DNA of 64,000 bases, taken from NCBI GenBank assembly GCA_002786025.1, contig NHNW01000102.1:1-64000 (forward strand), written 5' to 3'. Source of the DNA: Zasmidium citrigriseum. Taxonomy: Eukaryota; Ascomycota; Dothideomycetes; Mycosphaerellales; Mycosphaerellaceae. Shown piece by piece: positions 46,987 through 58,616 of this stretch. The notes under the pieces are model-generated. The model searched no databases. It saw nothing but the letters and a program-made list of their open reading frames with translations, and was not told the DNA's origin. The position numbers and the translations under genes were made by a program. Each line of letters begins with the position of its first letter. The first letter of the stretch is position 1.

Positions 46987-47279
46987 TGAAAGTAACATCC
47001 GTAGGCTAATTAGTTAACTATGGGCGTTCTAATTCAGCCCGAAATAGGTACCCTGTTAAGCTCCTTCCCTACAATCCTCTAAACACCCCTAGCATATACC
47101 TATTTATAGCGGGAGTACCTACGGGGTTAAGTAGGGACAAGAACTTAGATCTAATTATCTAGAATAGCGCTAAACTCCGGGCGTTATTGTCGGAGAGGAG
47201 GATCTAAGCCAGCTACTATTCGGAACGTAGCCCTCTATCGGTAGTCTAGTGCCTAAAATAGTACTAATTACGGGTCGGG

Positions 47280-47987
47280 TGAATTAATAAGGAGCATCTC
47301 ACGCCTATCGATTTGTCGAATACGCGAGCTAGTTCGAACGATAAAGGGTAGGCTAGTAGCGGTTCCAGGAGTTCGTCTAGCATAGTCGTTAGCATGTCCG
47401 AGCCGATAGATTAAGCGGCGAGAATCTCGAGATCTAAGGGTAGGGTGTCTTCGCCGATCCTCTAGCTCCTATTATAGATCTACTGTCTAACGCCTCTACA
47501 TATTACCTACAGTAGTATACTTAGCAAGTATCGTCTCCTATAGCTCGATCTCTTCTTGTAGTAGTTGTAGTTCGGCGTCGATCTTATCGGTGTTAAAGCG
47601 TAGGTGTCTGTTATTATCGCGCTAATCCCTAGCGCCTCTCTACATAAGCCGGATAATAGGCGTTCGAGGGCGACGCCGGGCGAGGCGTGGTTCGACCACA
47701 TCGATTCGGTATCGTTCTCTAAAGTCCGTAGGAATCGGTTAGGCTAACTGCTAGGTAGCTTCTTCTTCCCGAGCTTAAATATAGCGTAGCTAAGTCTAGT
47801 TACGTTCCAAGCATTCGATCAGATCCTTAATTTCGCGTACTCGCTGCCGGCGAGTTTCCTGCACTAAAAGAGAGGCAGACGGCAACCGGAGGATATAGTT
47901 TCGTTCCATCTAGAGCTCTAGAGATTTAGTCTCGATAACTAATATCAATTTCCCGAATGCGGCTATAGCGAAAGGTACAGTCTACAT
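47280..47987 (-). pseudogene. Accessory ORF5 of the Gypsy element
   Basis: Unrecognised ORF, about 235 residues read through RIP stops, possibly from ATG 47987. ETKSLEL, MERNYILRLPSAS, ETRRQRVREIKDLIECLERN, RIDVVEPRL, RGARD, RFNTDKIDAELQLL, ELEDRRRHP and DSRRLIYRLG (47406-47426) match ORF3 block by block, more closely than ORF4 does. Palindrome 3 is about 90 bp upstream and palindrome 2 downstream. No function can be assigned; the 3' end is approximate. Confidence 0.6.
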
Positions 47988-48075
47988 CGTTTAGATATAA
48001 GTAGCGCGTATATAGAGAGAACACGCCTTCTGGCCGAGCGGGGTTATTACAGATCGTCTAGGGATTCGTTAATTA

Positions 48076-48103
48076 CGTTCGCACCCCGGTAGGGTATGAA
48101 TCG
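48076..48103. repeat. Inter-ORF palindrome 3
   Basis: The left arm CGTTCGCACCC is intact; the right arm reads GGGTATGAATCG. Between ORF4 and ORF5. Confidence 0.75.
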
Positions 48104-48699
48104 TAGAAGGTGCTAAGCTACCCTAGCGACATAGCGCTATTACGGAAGTTGCATTCAGGAATCGATAGCACACTTCGGAGGATCCCCGACAAAGGTAGGG
48201 AACTTGTCTCGTCCAGGTAGGGAACCGATAAAGCTAGACTAGGGTAGAAAGGGGGGGATACAATATAATCTACCCGTATTATATAGATGACGGGAATACA
48301 AATAGATATAATAAAGGAAAGGAGGAGAAGGTAGAAGTAAACTATATTACTAGTGGACTCGAAGTTAGAGGCTCGATATAAGTAGTAAACAGCCGCTACT
48401 ATATGTCCCGTCCATGCCCCTATCCTTAATTCCTAGGCCTAAAGTTACCTATACCTCCCTAAGCTTCAAGCGTTAGAGTACCTATCCCGGGCCAGGCGGA
48501 TAACCTTATAGTAGCAATTCGGCGTTGCTTTATTATGTTAGCAGATGTAAACATGCTAGACTAGCTAGGGGCCTATTATGCGATCGACTTCCTCACGACG
48601 ACGCTACAGATTAGCATAGCGACGAGAGAGATTAGCTTTATACTCCGTCTAGTTTATAACTATACTACGGCGGACCCTCTAGCGAACATCCGTCTACGG

Positions 48700-49365
48700 C
48701 CAGCTAGGGAACGAGTAGGTACTAGGCGCCGGTGTCGCTAGAGGTAGGGTACCGAGACGGAAGATAGACCGACGACTATCGAAGGCGCGAGGATTAGGCT
48801 AGGTGCGGCGGCGTTCCAGATCTTGCTACATACTAAGAGTCTAGCGTCCTTAGAAGTCGCTATTCGCGCGATACTTATTAATAATACAGGCTTGCAGATA
48901 AGCATTAGAATAACCCGCTTAAAGGGACAGGTAGATCTCGTTAAGGTTGAAGGCGGGGTTAGGTTCTCCGTTTCTCTAGTTCTATGCGCCCATGCGTAGT
49001 AGGCGGACGACGGAGATGTTTGGCCGAGTAGCAAGGATGCGGAGCTCGACCGTATCGGCGTAATACTACTGTCTCTCGGTAGTAGAGGGTAGGCGATACT
49101 AGCGACTAAGGAAGGTCTACTACTACTCGTTTATTATCCGATTGCTATCTTAAGTCTTATCGTGTAGTAGATTGTCTAGCTCCTTATCTACATCTATTAG
49201 TAAGCAGCGGGTGCGAGAAATGTCGCCGACATAGCGCGAGGTAGCTTCTATATAGGTAAGATTTCCGCGGCTAGTATAGGCGTTCGAGCACAGATACTCT
49301 ATCTCTTAACGGAGCTTAGTATACTCGAGGCGGACGACTTCTTTTAGAGCGCGGATGTCGCTCAT
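48700..49365 (-). pseudogene. Accessory ORF4 of the Gypsy element
   Basis: Unrecognised ORF from ATG 49365, about 220 residues read through RIP stops. It starts MSDIRALKEVVRLEYTKLR, then EATSRYVGDISRTRCLLIDV, DKELDNLLHDKT, ADTVELRILATRPNISVV, FNLNEIYLSL, DLERRRT and DSRRSIFRLG (48760-48780). The FN-x-x-EIY, L-E-x-RRT and DSRRSI blocks line up with ORF3 in order and spacing. Palindrome 4 is about 330 bp upstream and palindrome 3 downstream. No function can be assigned. Confidence 0.6.
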
Positions 49366-49693
49366 ATTAGCGGTGTCGGCGTAGGCGTTCCTCGTACGAT
49401 AGGCGTTTAGCTTTTAATAAAGCTCTCGCGACTTTAGAGGAAGAAGGCTTGGATCCGTCGTAAAAGGTGCGAGTCGTAGTACGACGCGGAGAAGGTTAAT
49501 ATTCGAGCAGCGGCGGGAAGTTATACTAGCGATAGCCGCTAGGCCTAATTAGGAAATTACTACATGTAATCTATTAGAAGCCTTTAGTTCCGGACCCAGT
49601 TACTCTAGTAACGACTTTAGATGCACCGACAATCTGCGAGCATTACCTAATAGCGTAGAGGCGGCGTAGGTACCGGGTAGCGGCGGCTCTAAC

Positions 49694-49727
49694 CTTTCAC
49701 ACCCTAGCGGGGTACGATCGTGAAAGT
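49694..49727. repeat. Inter-ORF palindrome 4
   Basis: CTTTCAC-ACCC, TAGCG, GGGTACGATCG then TGAAAG. The outer CTTTCA and TGAAAG also pair, which shows that the original arms were longer. Between ORF3 and ORF4. Confidence 0.75.
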
Positions 49728-50163
49728 AACTAGCTATTCTTAATATTACTTCTCCTATAGGTGCGAGACGTAGGCAATAGATGCAGGAGCAGCGATTAAG
49801 AGGAGGGATAAAGGTTTTTATACTAAAGAGCTCTAAACTAGAAGGTTCGCGGAGAAGAAGTAGCTATTGCTACAAGCTAACTCCTAATCCTTCCGTCCAA
49901 TTCTCCCTAGCTAAACCCCTTTTCCATTCCTAACACACCCCTTTCAATACTACTTACTTGAGACGCAATCTTATCGTATAATGCTATTCTTATAGGCGCT
50001 TAAGGCGGCGGCGATTGGCCTATACGGCACGACTCTAATCCTTAGCAACCCGATTGTTCTCGGGCCTCTCTTATCGAAGTAGGCTATCTAGACTAGCGCG
50101 GCCGCGGCGAGTATTCCTTCCTTACATATTAAGCCGACGAACTTAGGTATTGATCTAAGTAGC

Positions 50164-50904
50164 TTACTAGTTCGGAGGGTTTAGGAATAGTCTGTTAACG
50201 CTATCGATAGTAATAGTAATAAAGTTAGTGTTAACAGGAAGCTATAGACTATAAGTAGTGCCGTTAGTGCAGCTAGCGGTGTCGTTACGATAGCCGAAAC
50301 AATAGATAGAGCGGCGAGAGTCGTAGTAGCTAGGAGGGTGATAGGTGCGGCGGTTCTCGAGTTCTCGCTATAGATTAACATCCTAGCGAAGGCGGGCATT
50401 TCCTATAATAGCATGCTCGTTAAGGATGCGCTCCTATAGAGCAACATCTCGTTAAAGCAAATCCAGATTAGTATAGATCTCGGCGATGTTAAAGCGAGGA
50501 CCTCGATCGTCGTCGCGCTATCCTCTAGCGCCTACGTCTAGAAGGCGGAAGATCTAAATCTATAGACGGGCGGCTCGTAGTCTCGGCTCTACTACCCGGA
50601 TTATATAATCGCTAGTAATAGCGGTTGGGACTACCGTCCTTCCTAGGTAAGCGGCGAGGTAGCTACGGACAAAGGCGTCTATAATGTCCGACATTCTGTT
50701 CTCTTCGCCGACTAGCGTAGAGCGTATCTAATCCCGGTCCGACTCTAGATATTCAATAAGGTTCTCGATGTTACGGACTCGCTATCGGCGAGCTTCTTAC
50801 TCTTAACCGCTATTTATAGGTAGGCTAAGGATATAGTTACGCTCTAGTTAGAGCTCTTTAGACTTAGTTTCCAAAACCGACTCGATAGCCTCGAGATCCG
50901 ACAT
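50164..50904 (-). pseudogene. Accessory ORF3 of the Gypsy element
   Basis: Unrecognised protein of about 246 residues, readable from ATG 50904 if TAG/TAA are taken as former Gln/Trp codons. It starts MSDLEAIESVLETKSKEL, then ERNYILSLP, RVRNIENLIEYLESDRD, MSDIIDAFVRSYLAAYLG, RFNIAEIYTNLD, RELENRRTYHPP and DSRRSIYCFG (50302-50322). It is charged and helical in character, perhaps coiled coil, with no catalytic motif. It is a paralogue of ORF4 and ORF5. Palindrome 5 lies about 345 bp upstream and palindrome 4 downstream. The hydrophobic frame at 50181-50399 is a shadow. Confidence 0.6.
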
Positions 50905-51248
50905 CTTAGCGGGTATACAGAATAGCTTAATAGCGTAGAGTTCGGAAGTAGCAGCTAGTGTAACGACGTTCTTTGCCGATAGGCGGAGGCGCAGATTGAG
51001 TTGTCGCTTGAAAGTATCGGTTGTCGCGCGCGGTAGAAGGTAGGCTAAGTTTACGAGGAATATAGGGAGTTATGTGCGGTTAGCGCTATTCCTAATACGG
51101 AAGTTGCGGCTTGTAACTGCCTTAGAGGACCGCTTTATGTTCCTTACTCCTTCCCTTCACTTATTGCTATAGTCGCAATTCTAGGAGTGCTCGCGGACGG
51201 CTAGTATCCATCTATTGCCGGGATCATGGCCGGTTCTCTACTATTAGG

Positions 51249-51275
51249 CGTTCGCACCCCGCTAGGGTATAAACG
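51249..51275. repeat. Inter-ORF palindrome 5
   Basis: The left arm CGTTCGCACCC is intact, with core CGCTA; the right arm GGGTATAAACG differs by two transitions. Between integrase and ORF3. Confidence 0.8.
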
Positions 51276-51739
51276 TAAAAGTGCGGGAATTGTCGATATT
51301 AGGATTAACTAGGGGCATGCGGAGGTCTAGCATGTAATAAAGATGTCGTAGATGGCGATAAAAGGCGTGTGCGTATAGCCTATCGTCTATCCATAAGGAG
51401 TATATCGAGGAAGATAAAGACGGCGACTAGGACTACGAGCTAGCGCGGAAGCGAAAGCCTACATCGCATAAGAGCACCCCGTCTAAGACGGCCGCTCTGT
51501 CTACCCTAAAGACCCTACATTTCTCGAAGACGAAGTATCCGTAGTACTCTACTTAGAGGCAACTACTTCAAATCCGGCAACTTCGGCTTGCACGCGATCT
51601 AGGGAGTAATAGGTTTCCAAAAGCACATAGGCCTTAGTCACAAGGCCGATATAACAAACAGAGTAAATAAGCAAGAGTTTTCGAAGAAAATCCAGCTAGT
51701 CGTACCTCTAGTACCCTTCCCTTTCTTTAGAGCTTAGCC

Positions 51740-53000
51740 GCGGGAGGCTTAACTACGGATAAGCGATACCTAGCTTAGTAAATCGTAGGTCTTCTTCCTT
51801 AAGATTATTATCTTCCGGTTCATCCTTATCTTCGGCCTTAAATAGTCGCGGCTAATTAGCTTTAGCGACATTAGGGGTAGGATTATTAGTATTCTCTTCC
51901 ATCGTACAGAATAGGTAGACAACCTTCTTAAGAAGATAGTGCGCAAAGGTCCCATCCATCTCGGTACTATCTAGTTCTTCTAGTAGATAGGAATACAGTC
52001 GCTCCGGCTTAGAGAAGCTAGTTACGTCCCTTTCCCTAATACGAAATAGGCCTTTCTAGCGGAAGGACAGCTTGTCGGATTTATTGTACTTGTCTTCGGC
52101 ACGATACATAAGAACCGTATCGCTAGGCTAGAATTCCTCGAAGCTAACCTTGTTGCGACTATCGTAGTATTGCTTCGCAGCAGCCTTCATCCGCTTCTAA
52201 CGAGCCTAAAGTTCCTTAAGTAATCCTTCTATTCGCTAGAGTTGTTTAGCACGATACTGTAGAAGTGTTCCGCGGTCACGAACTACTCCCTAATCTCGAA
52301 CAGTAGCAGTAGGGTATTCGACTTCGATAGGTAGCACTACTTCATGCCCGAACATAATAGCATAGGGGGATTAGCTAGTTCGACTATTAGTTATCGTTCG
52401 ATCCGCCTAGGCAATAGTAGGAACCTATTTCCTCCATCTAGTTAGGGTGCTACTCGTAAGTTTAGTAAGGGCATCTAGCAATAGCCGATGTCTAACTTTA
52501 ACTTAGGTATTCGAATAGGGATTGTATAGGGAAATGCGAACTCTCTTAATGCCTAGGCTAGCAAGTAGACGAGCTACTTTACTAGCGTGCTGCTTCGCAT
52601 TATTAAGAATAATCTCTAGAGGGGTTCTATATCGGTAGAAGACATCGGCATACAGCTAGTCGGCGATAATCCGGGCAGTTACTTTCTTGGAAGAATAGTT
52701 AACATACTTAACTTCGATCCATCCGCTAAGTGCCTCCCTTGCTACGAGCAGACACCTATAGGCATCAATATGGACAGGATCTGCAGCCTACCTTTCGCTA
52801 ACGAAGTTCTATATAGTTGGGCGGAGTTTAGCTAGCCGAGGGTGTCTATTCCGGTAGTTATATGGACCGCATAATTTGAAATGCTTAGAGCAAGACAGAT
52901 ATAGTCCTTCCCACTAGTACCTTCGCTAGATCATGTTAAACATAATGTTAGTACTGCGGTAGCTATTCTTCTCGTGGAAGGCATGTAAGATCTAGTCCTA
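51740..53000 (-). pseudogene. Integrase region of the Gypsy element
   Basis: The zinc-binding part reads WEGLYLSCSKHFKLCGPY near 52870-52960. The core begins at 52711-52778 with DPVHIDAYRCLLVAREALSG then WIEVK and continues KKVTARIIAD, the first catalytic Asp region of Gypsy integrases (usual form HIDV...LVxARDDLSGWVE). The last open piece is 51770-51955, close to palindrome 5. No chromodomain could be confirmed. Confidence 0.85.
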
Positions 53001-53289
53001 TACATAGGGTTAGTCTATAACACGCTATAATAGAGCATACTTGTAAGGTTGCCGGAACAAGACACCGCCTTAGACTACGAACTTCCTCGACTACAATACT
53101 AGTATGCGGTATCGCTAGCGTGTTATTCCTCGCGGGCGGCGGCGTTTAGCTATAATCTAGGCTAGCTGTTAGGAAGTCTTATTATAATACTCCGGGTGAT
53201 TAAGAATACTAGCATCCTCCTACGGAGGATTGGTTCGCTACACCGGGTACGTAAGGCAGAAGTCGTCGTCGATCATAGCCTTAACATCC

Positions 53290-53760
53290 TCTTCCTCTAC
53301 TAGCTCCTCGTAATCTTGTTCCGTAGCTAGCTTACGAGATAGGCTGTTAGGAGTAGAATATTTAGTCCTAGGCACATATCGAACTTCGAAGGTAAACAGT
53401 CGAATCCAAGCAATCCATCTAGTAACAGCTACATTCGGCAGATCCGATAAAGCCTTGTTAAGCTAATGCATTAGCGTGTTAGCATCTACTTCTAAGATAA
53501 AGTAGACACCAAACAACTATAGCTTCAGTTTCCGCAATACTTTTAGTACTCCAAGGCATTCGCGTTTTCTAGCATTATGCTTCTACTTAGGAGGACTAAA
53601 AAGGCTAGATTCGAACCGGACTAGATGTCGAACTTTAGGGTTCTTCGGATCGCATTACATAAGGACTACTCTAAAACCTTCGCTAGAAGCATTAACTATA
53701 AGCACGATACCTCCTCCTTCCTTAGAGTAGTCGATTGACTTTAAAGCTAGAGCTTCGACG
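53290..53760 (-). pseudogene. RNase H region of the Gypsy element
   Basis: Reading through RIP stops gives RFESSLFSPPK, LGVLKVLRKLKL, FGVYFILEVDANTL and then RWIAWIRLFTFEVRYVPRTK with NSLSRK, which is the end of Gypsy RNase H and its connection (usual form VRHVPGxxxxxADxLSR). Confidence 0.8.
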
Positions 53761-53899
53761 AGGAGACGAGCAATAGTATCCTTAGCATCCTAATGCTTCT
53801 GTTCCTAGACAAACTCCGTATCCTTCCGTAGGAGTTGGAAGAGCGGCTTTCCTCGAATAGCTAGTTTAGGCACCTAGATCCGGAAGTACACAACTAGTC

Positions 53900-54900
53900 C
53901 TATCTAGATCCTAACATCCTTCTAGTAAGTAGGGGTGGGCTATTCTAGTATCTTTCGCACTCGTACTACATTAGGGTAGCGACTAAACTTATTAGTTACA
54001 TAGCTTACAATCTTAACCTTCTTATAAAGAAGTTGGAGCTTCTTCCTAGCTATAGTACAACCGGCACGTTCTAGATCTGCAAGGACTTTATCGATTGCTA
54101 TAATATATTTAACGACGAATCTCCGTAGGCTAGGCTCAATATGTTCCCTATTGTAATCGGTCTTCGGGCCCTTAACGCTAATGTCGTCTAGAAAAGGCCG
54201 AGCTCGATAGGAGATATAGGCTATTAGCACTTAAGTAATAGCTCTCACGAACTAAGCAACTAAGTTTGTAGCTCCTTACGGAAGAGTAGTCTGTCGGAAC
54301 AATCCAAGTAGTGTGTCGAAAGCCGTAATGTCTCTACAGGATTTATATAGAGTAACCTAATTATATCTAGAGAAGATGTCGATCAAGCTCGCTATCTTGT
54401 ACCTAGCAAAGTCTTCCGAGAAGCTATTAGTGTTAGGAGGCAAGTTGGCATCCCGAATAGTAACCTTATTAATCTTAATAGTAGCATTAATAAGCCGATA
54501 GGTCCTCTCCGGCCCGGTAGACTTCTTCCCAACTAGGAAGTAGGGATTCCGATAGCTCGAGTAGCTAGATTCGATCGTCTGCGCTTTAAGCCGTTCGCGA
54601 ATCATGCCTTCAACTACAGACCGAAGTAATAGGTTTAAACGGAAGCCCGGGTGTTACTATAGCGTATGCGGTATCGTCCGAATGTACTATAATCCAATTA
54701 CTTCTTCCCGAATTCGTCCCAAATGCTTAAAGTTGTAGGCTATAGTAGCTTCTCTATTATAGAGCATCTCGTGGATTATTTCTAGTTCTAGAGGGAGCAG
54801 GTCCATGCCAATTTCGATAGCATCTAGACGTTCCTAGGTTAGCCGGCTTCCTTTAGGAATGTTAGAAAATTTCTTAATTAGATATTTCCTATCGAATTTG
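53900..54900 (-). pseudogene. Reverse transcriptase region of the Gypsy element
   Basis: The segment 54357-54605 reads SSYSSYRNPYFLVGKKSTG, then TYRLINATIKINKVTIRDANLPP and LIDIFSRYN, the classical fingers/palm blocks. The catalytic box is FLDDISVKGP (54183-54194 for FLDD), a form of YxDD found in a fungal Gypsy lineage with xxDDVPVKGP. RRFVVKYIIAIDKVLADLER and the thumb follow. RIP stops break the frame. Confidence 0.9.
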
Positions 54901-55330
54901 CTAGTTCCCGGGGGAAGTGTTGCTTTATAGGCTAGGCAATCGTCTCGCTAGGTAAGGGATCCACCGGGTTTTGATCCGTTAGTTCTCGAACTATCTTCCT
55001 TAATAGGGCGAACTTTCTTAGCTTTCCGTTTGTACATAGTGTACACATCGGTAGTTATACTAATAGGCGGGCGTGTGTAAGCTTGCCTCCTTAATCTTCG
55101 AGCCGCTTTGTTAATAGTTGCGGCGAGGAGAATACCCTTAACATTATCGTTATCCTAATCCTCGATGTAGAGAAATCTAGCTTTAGCGATGTTAGGCAGT
55201 AATTCTATAGCGGTAGTAACGTTGGGGTAAGAATTTTCAACTCCCCTCCCCTTTTCAAATACCGCGAACGCGGATGCTAAAGATTATGAAGGTAGAGAAT
55301 CTAATCCGGGAGCGCAATAGTTAATTCCTA

Positions 55331-55357
55331 CGTTCGTACCCCAGTAGGGTACAAACG
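55331..55357. repeat. Inter-ORF palindrome 6
   Basis: CGTTCGTACCC, CAGTA, GGGTACAAACG. Differences from the intact arms are transitions. Between protease and reverse transcriptase. Confidence 0.8.
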
Positions 55358-55699
55358 TTAAAAACTTAGGTTCTCCGTCAATCTCGGAGCGTAAGCCCTT
55401 TAGAGGATCCTAAGATCCTTAGGAATCCGAAGATCTATTACAAATACTATCCTAATAGATAGTATATGCTCCTACTAAGATAGGGGAGACCGGCGTAGGT
55501 ATCGATTCCCCTACAATTTTAGGGTTAGCCTAGGACCACGAAGGATATCGTCCGTCCGCTTACACCTAGTTATAGTAGCTTAGATTCCCGTAAAGTAAAC
55601 GGAGTTCCCTCGTCTATCGGCAATAGTTCCCTCCCATACACTATTATTATAGTTAACGCTAGTTAGCCGGACCTTCCGGTACTAGGGGCGTCCTAGAAT

Positions 55700-55950
55700 A
55701 AAGGGTGTAGATAGGGAAACCGAGACCAAGAAATCCTAGAAGAAGGTAATGCCGTGTACTATAATCTTTAGGGCGCGAGTAACTCTACTAAACTAGTAGG
55801 GCCCGCTAGCACCGCTTATATTAATGTTTACATTACCTATAATAGGAAGCCTAAGCTAGGAAGCTAGTTTGTAGCTTATAATGCAGCCTTCAGATCCTTT
55901 ATCAATTAAAGTACGGACTGTGTGCTCGATATAGCTAACTGTAGCCATTA
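55700..55950 (-). pseudogene. Aspartic protease region of the Gypsy element
   Basis: At 55886-55910 the minus strand encodes LIDKGSEG, matching the retroviral-type protease motif LID(S/T)GSEGN; Lys replaces Ser/Thr after the catalytic Asp. The next residues read CIISYKLAS then LRLPI, as in the family. It sits at the end of ORF1, before palindrome 6, so protease appears to belong with Gag rather than with RT. Confidence 0.7.
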
Positions 55951-58560
55951 CCTAGGGGCTGGGAGCTAAGACCAAATTAGTAGTAACGCTAGAAAGATCA
56001 ATTTTAGCGCCATCCTTATATAGCTTACTAGCCTCGGGCGGTCTAGAGAATCTTATGTCTTCTTACGGAAGTTGAACGGCCATAGACACACGCTAGTTAG
56101 GTAAATCAACTTGCACTATAGCGCTCGTCTACGGTGTCTCCCTATACTTTTTAAGCTTATCTATAAACTCGGAGTTGTTAAGGATTCTCTATAACTAGTA
56201 CTTCGCAAAGGTAGCGTTATAAGTTATTATATTACTAACGGTAACATTAAGAGGGGCATTTATTACCTATTTGCTCTAGAACAGCTTGTTATTCCTACTA
56301 CTATAGGCGCGGACGTAATGTGGAAATGCTTTGCTCTTAGGCTCACCTCGGCGAGCGGCAACTAGCGCATTAAGAGGTACGGTATCCTTAAACTTATTAT
56401 TACCCCTGTCTGTTATAGACTCGTCTTGTTAGGAGTAGTTCCAGTCTACGGTCTAAGTCTATGTCGGAGAATCCTTAGTTACATCCTTAACCCTAGGCTA
56501 AAGTTCCGGTCTACGAAGTTAGTCTTAGGATTCGGGAAGGTTAGCGATAGGGGTGTTGTTAGTACGAAGCTACCGAGTCTTAGCTGCTAAGGATTATTTA
56601 CGTTCCTTGTTCTTAAGAATTCCAGTAGGTGCAAATCGCGTTTTCGGAGCCGAGCTTACTTTCTCCTATAAGCGGGTAGTAGCATTAGAGTAGTAACCTC
56701 CATCTAGTAAGTATTTAGGAGTAATATAGAAGGATCCATGTTTATACTAATCGAAGGCATCCGTAGCTTCTTCGATAATCTTAGAGCGTTACACACACCA
56801 GAAGGCAGGATTATACGGTTCCTTAGATTCGCTAACCCCGGCGAAGTAGACCTTAGCCGACGATAACGTAGGTAGCGCTATAGGAGTTAAAGTAGAGTTT
56901 CTAGCAATAGAGCTATTATTACTTCTCCATTTAGCTAGAAACTTATTAGCATTAGTTCCCGCAAAGGCAATCTTCTCGGTGGGCCATTCTATTCGAATAG
57001 CTAGTAGCATACTATATAGCTTTAGCTTAGTTCTGTCCTATCGCTATGTTATAGACTTCGGGTTGTAGCTACCCTTAGGTCCCAAGTACTACTTGTTGTC
57101 TAGCAGATAGCAGTAACCGGCATTAAGGAACATCTTAAACATCTTATAGGTAGCTCTAGTGTAACTAGGCTTACCGTAGTTCTAGCACTTGTCGGCTATA
57201 GTAGGACCTATTAAAGGAGCTTTCCTCTACTACATAGCAAAGACTCTAGCATCATACCTACCGGAGATATTTCTTATCTAATCCGCAGCTTAAGGGTTAA
57301 GTAGTATTACCCTACTTAGGTACTAGCGTTACATTATAGCGATTTCCATACGATAAAGCCGATCGGTAAGTAAGCTAATCTTAGCATCATAAGAAGCCGG
57401 AGTAACATTCGAAATGTAAGACAAGCTAACATCTAACACAGGTTGTCTGTCTTCGACAGACTTCTACAAAGTCCTTATTTGCATAGTCGTCTCCTTCTAG
57501 GCAAGGTTGTACCCTTTATTCCCTTCGATTAGGCGTACAGCTTCGTCGAAGATCTTGTCGAATTCCCGGAAGCTATATTCGCGCAAGGGGTGCAGGTTGA
57601 ACTTCTAATACAGCTTTCGCTACAACTAATTAGGAAGTCCTTAGAGGAACAGTCGGGTACGAGAGTTATCTTCCATGTCTGCCTTCTCAATTTTCTTACT
57701 CGTAGTAATAAACTAGCGGCAGTAGCTAGACAAGTTATCTCCTATGGAACGATTAGTACCGGCAAGTTGTTCTAGATACTAGCGGGTTCCAAGGAGCATA
57801 AAGGCATCGGTCTAGGCAAATTCGCGAGCAACCTCGATACGGAACTTCTTATAATCCCTATCTTCGTACCCTAGAACTCGAGTAACACGCGGGCGAGTTA
57901 GTAGATTAGTGTTTAGTCGGAAGCGAGACAACTTCTTAACATCGGTTAAGTTAGGGTTGTACTCGGCAATTAAATTGTCGAAACGATCGATAAAGGTAGA
58001 GACGTTCTTCCTATCGAAGAGAGGATTCTTACTCGAGCCTAGCATAGGCATTTTAGGCCGCAAGTTAGGGAGAACTAAAGCCAGTTGCTAGATAATAGCC
58101 TAAGGATCGGCCTGCTAAGTAGCGCTAGTAGAAGACCTAGTAGCCTAGCTGCTTCCTCCGCTATTGCTATTGTTAGCGTTAGCGGTAGTAATAGGAGTAG
58201 CTATCTAGGAACGATAAGATCTTCCGCGGTTAAGAAGCAAAGGGCGTAGAGTAGGGACTCTAGAAGTAGTGCTTACACTCGCTCTAGTTAGCGACTATTC
58301 CGAGGTAGGAGTCTCAACCTCTTTAGAGCTAGAAGACCTGTCGGTAGCAGATACCTTTGGCTTAGAAGGACTAAGGTCTACTAGTATGTTGCGAAACTTA
58401 GGATTAGCGTTAGGGTCTTCCTATCTTAAAGGTTAATTAATAGGAGACTCTTCTCCCGACCTAGACTCTTATAGCGGCGAGCTGCTTATAAGAGGTAACT
58501 TGGATCTACTTAAACTACTTCCTCTAGTAAAGTATGTAGCAGAAGGTAGTTAGTCCTAGG
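55950..58560 (-). pseudogene. Gag-like region of the Gypsy element (ORF1, N-terminal part)
   Basis: A Ser/Thr/Asn-rich leader read through RIP stops (about 58560-58100) leads into the clearest open segment, 57812-58063, with MLGSSKNPLFDRKNVSTFID then RFDNLIAEYN and RVLGYEDRDYKKFRIEVA, a pattern like fungal Gypsy Gag. Further Gag toward 56000 is readable only in pieces (for example 56789-57010). It lies between palindromes 7 and 6. In-frame TAG/TAA where Gln or Trp is expected marks RIP damage. No zinc knuckle was found. Confidence 0.65.
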
Positions 58561-58589
58561 GGCTAGTAGTCGGAATCCTAGTAGTAGAT

Positions 58590-58616
58590 CGTTCGCACCC
58601 CGGCGGAGTATAAAAG
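58590..58616. repeat. Inter-ORF palindrome 7
   Basis: The left arm CGTTCGCACCC is intact; the right arm is decayed (GAGTATAAAAG). Just upstream of Gag on the sense strand. Confidence 0.7.

Noticed and set aside
50181..50399. Apparent small hydrophobic membrane protein
   Set aside because: It lies in another frame over accessory ORF3, whose paralogue-conserved blocks (DSRRSIY) fix the true frame.
43386..58616. CRISPR-like array made of the seven palindromes
   Set aside because: Spacing is 1.1-4.1 kb, not 25-45 bp, and the host is a fungus; the sites follow ORF borders of a retrotransposon.
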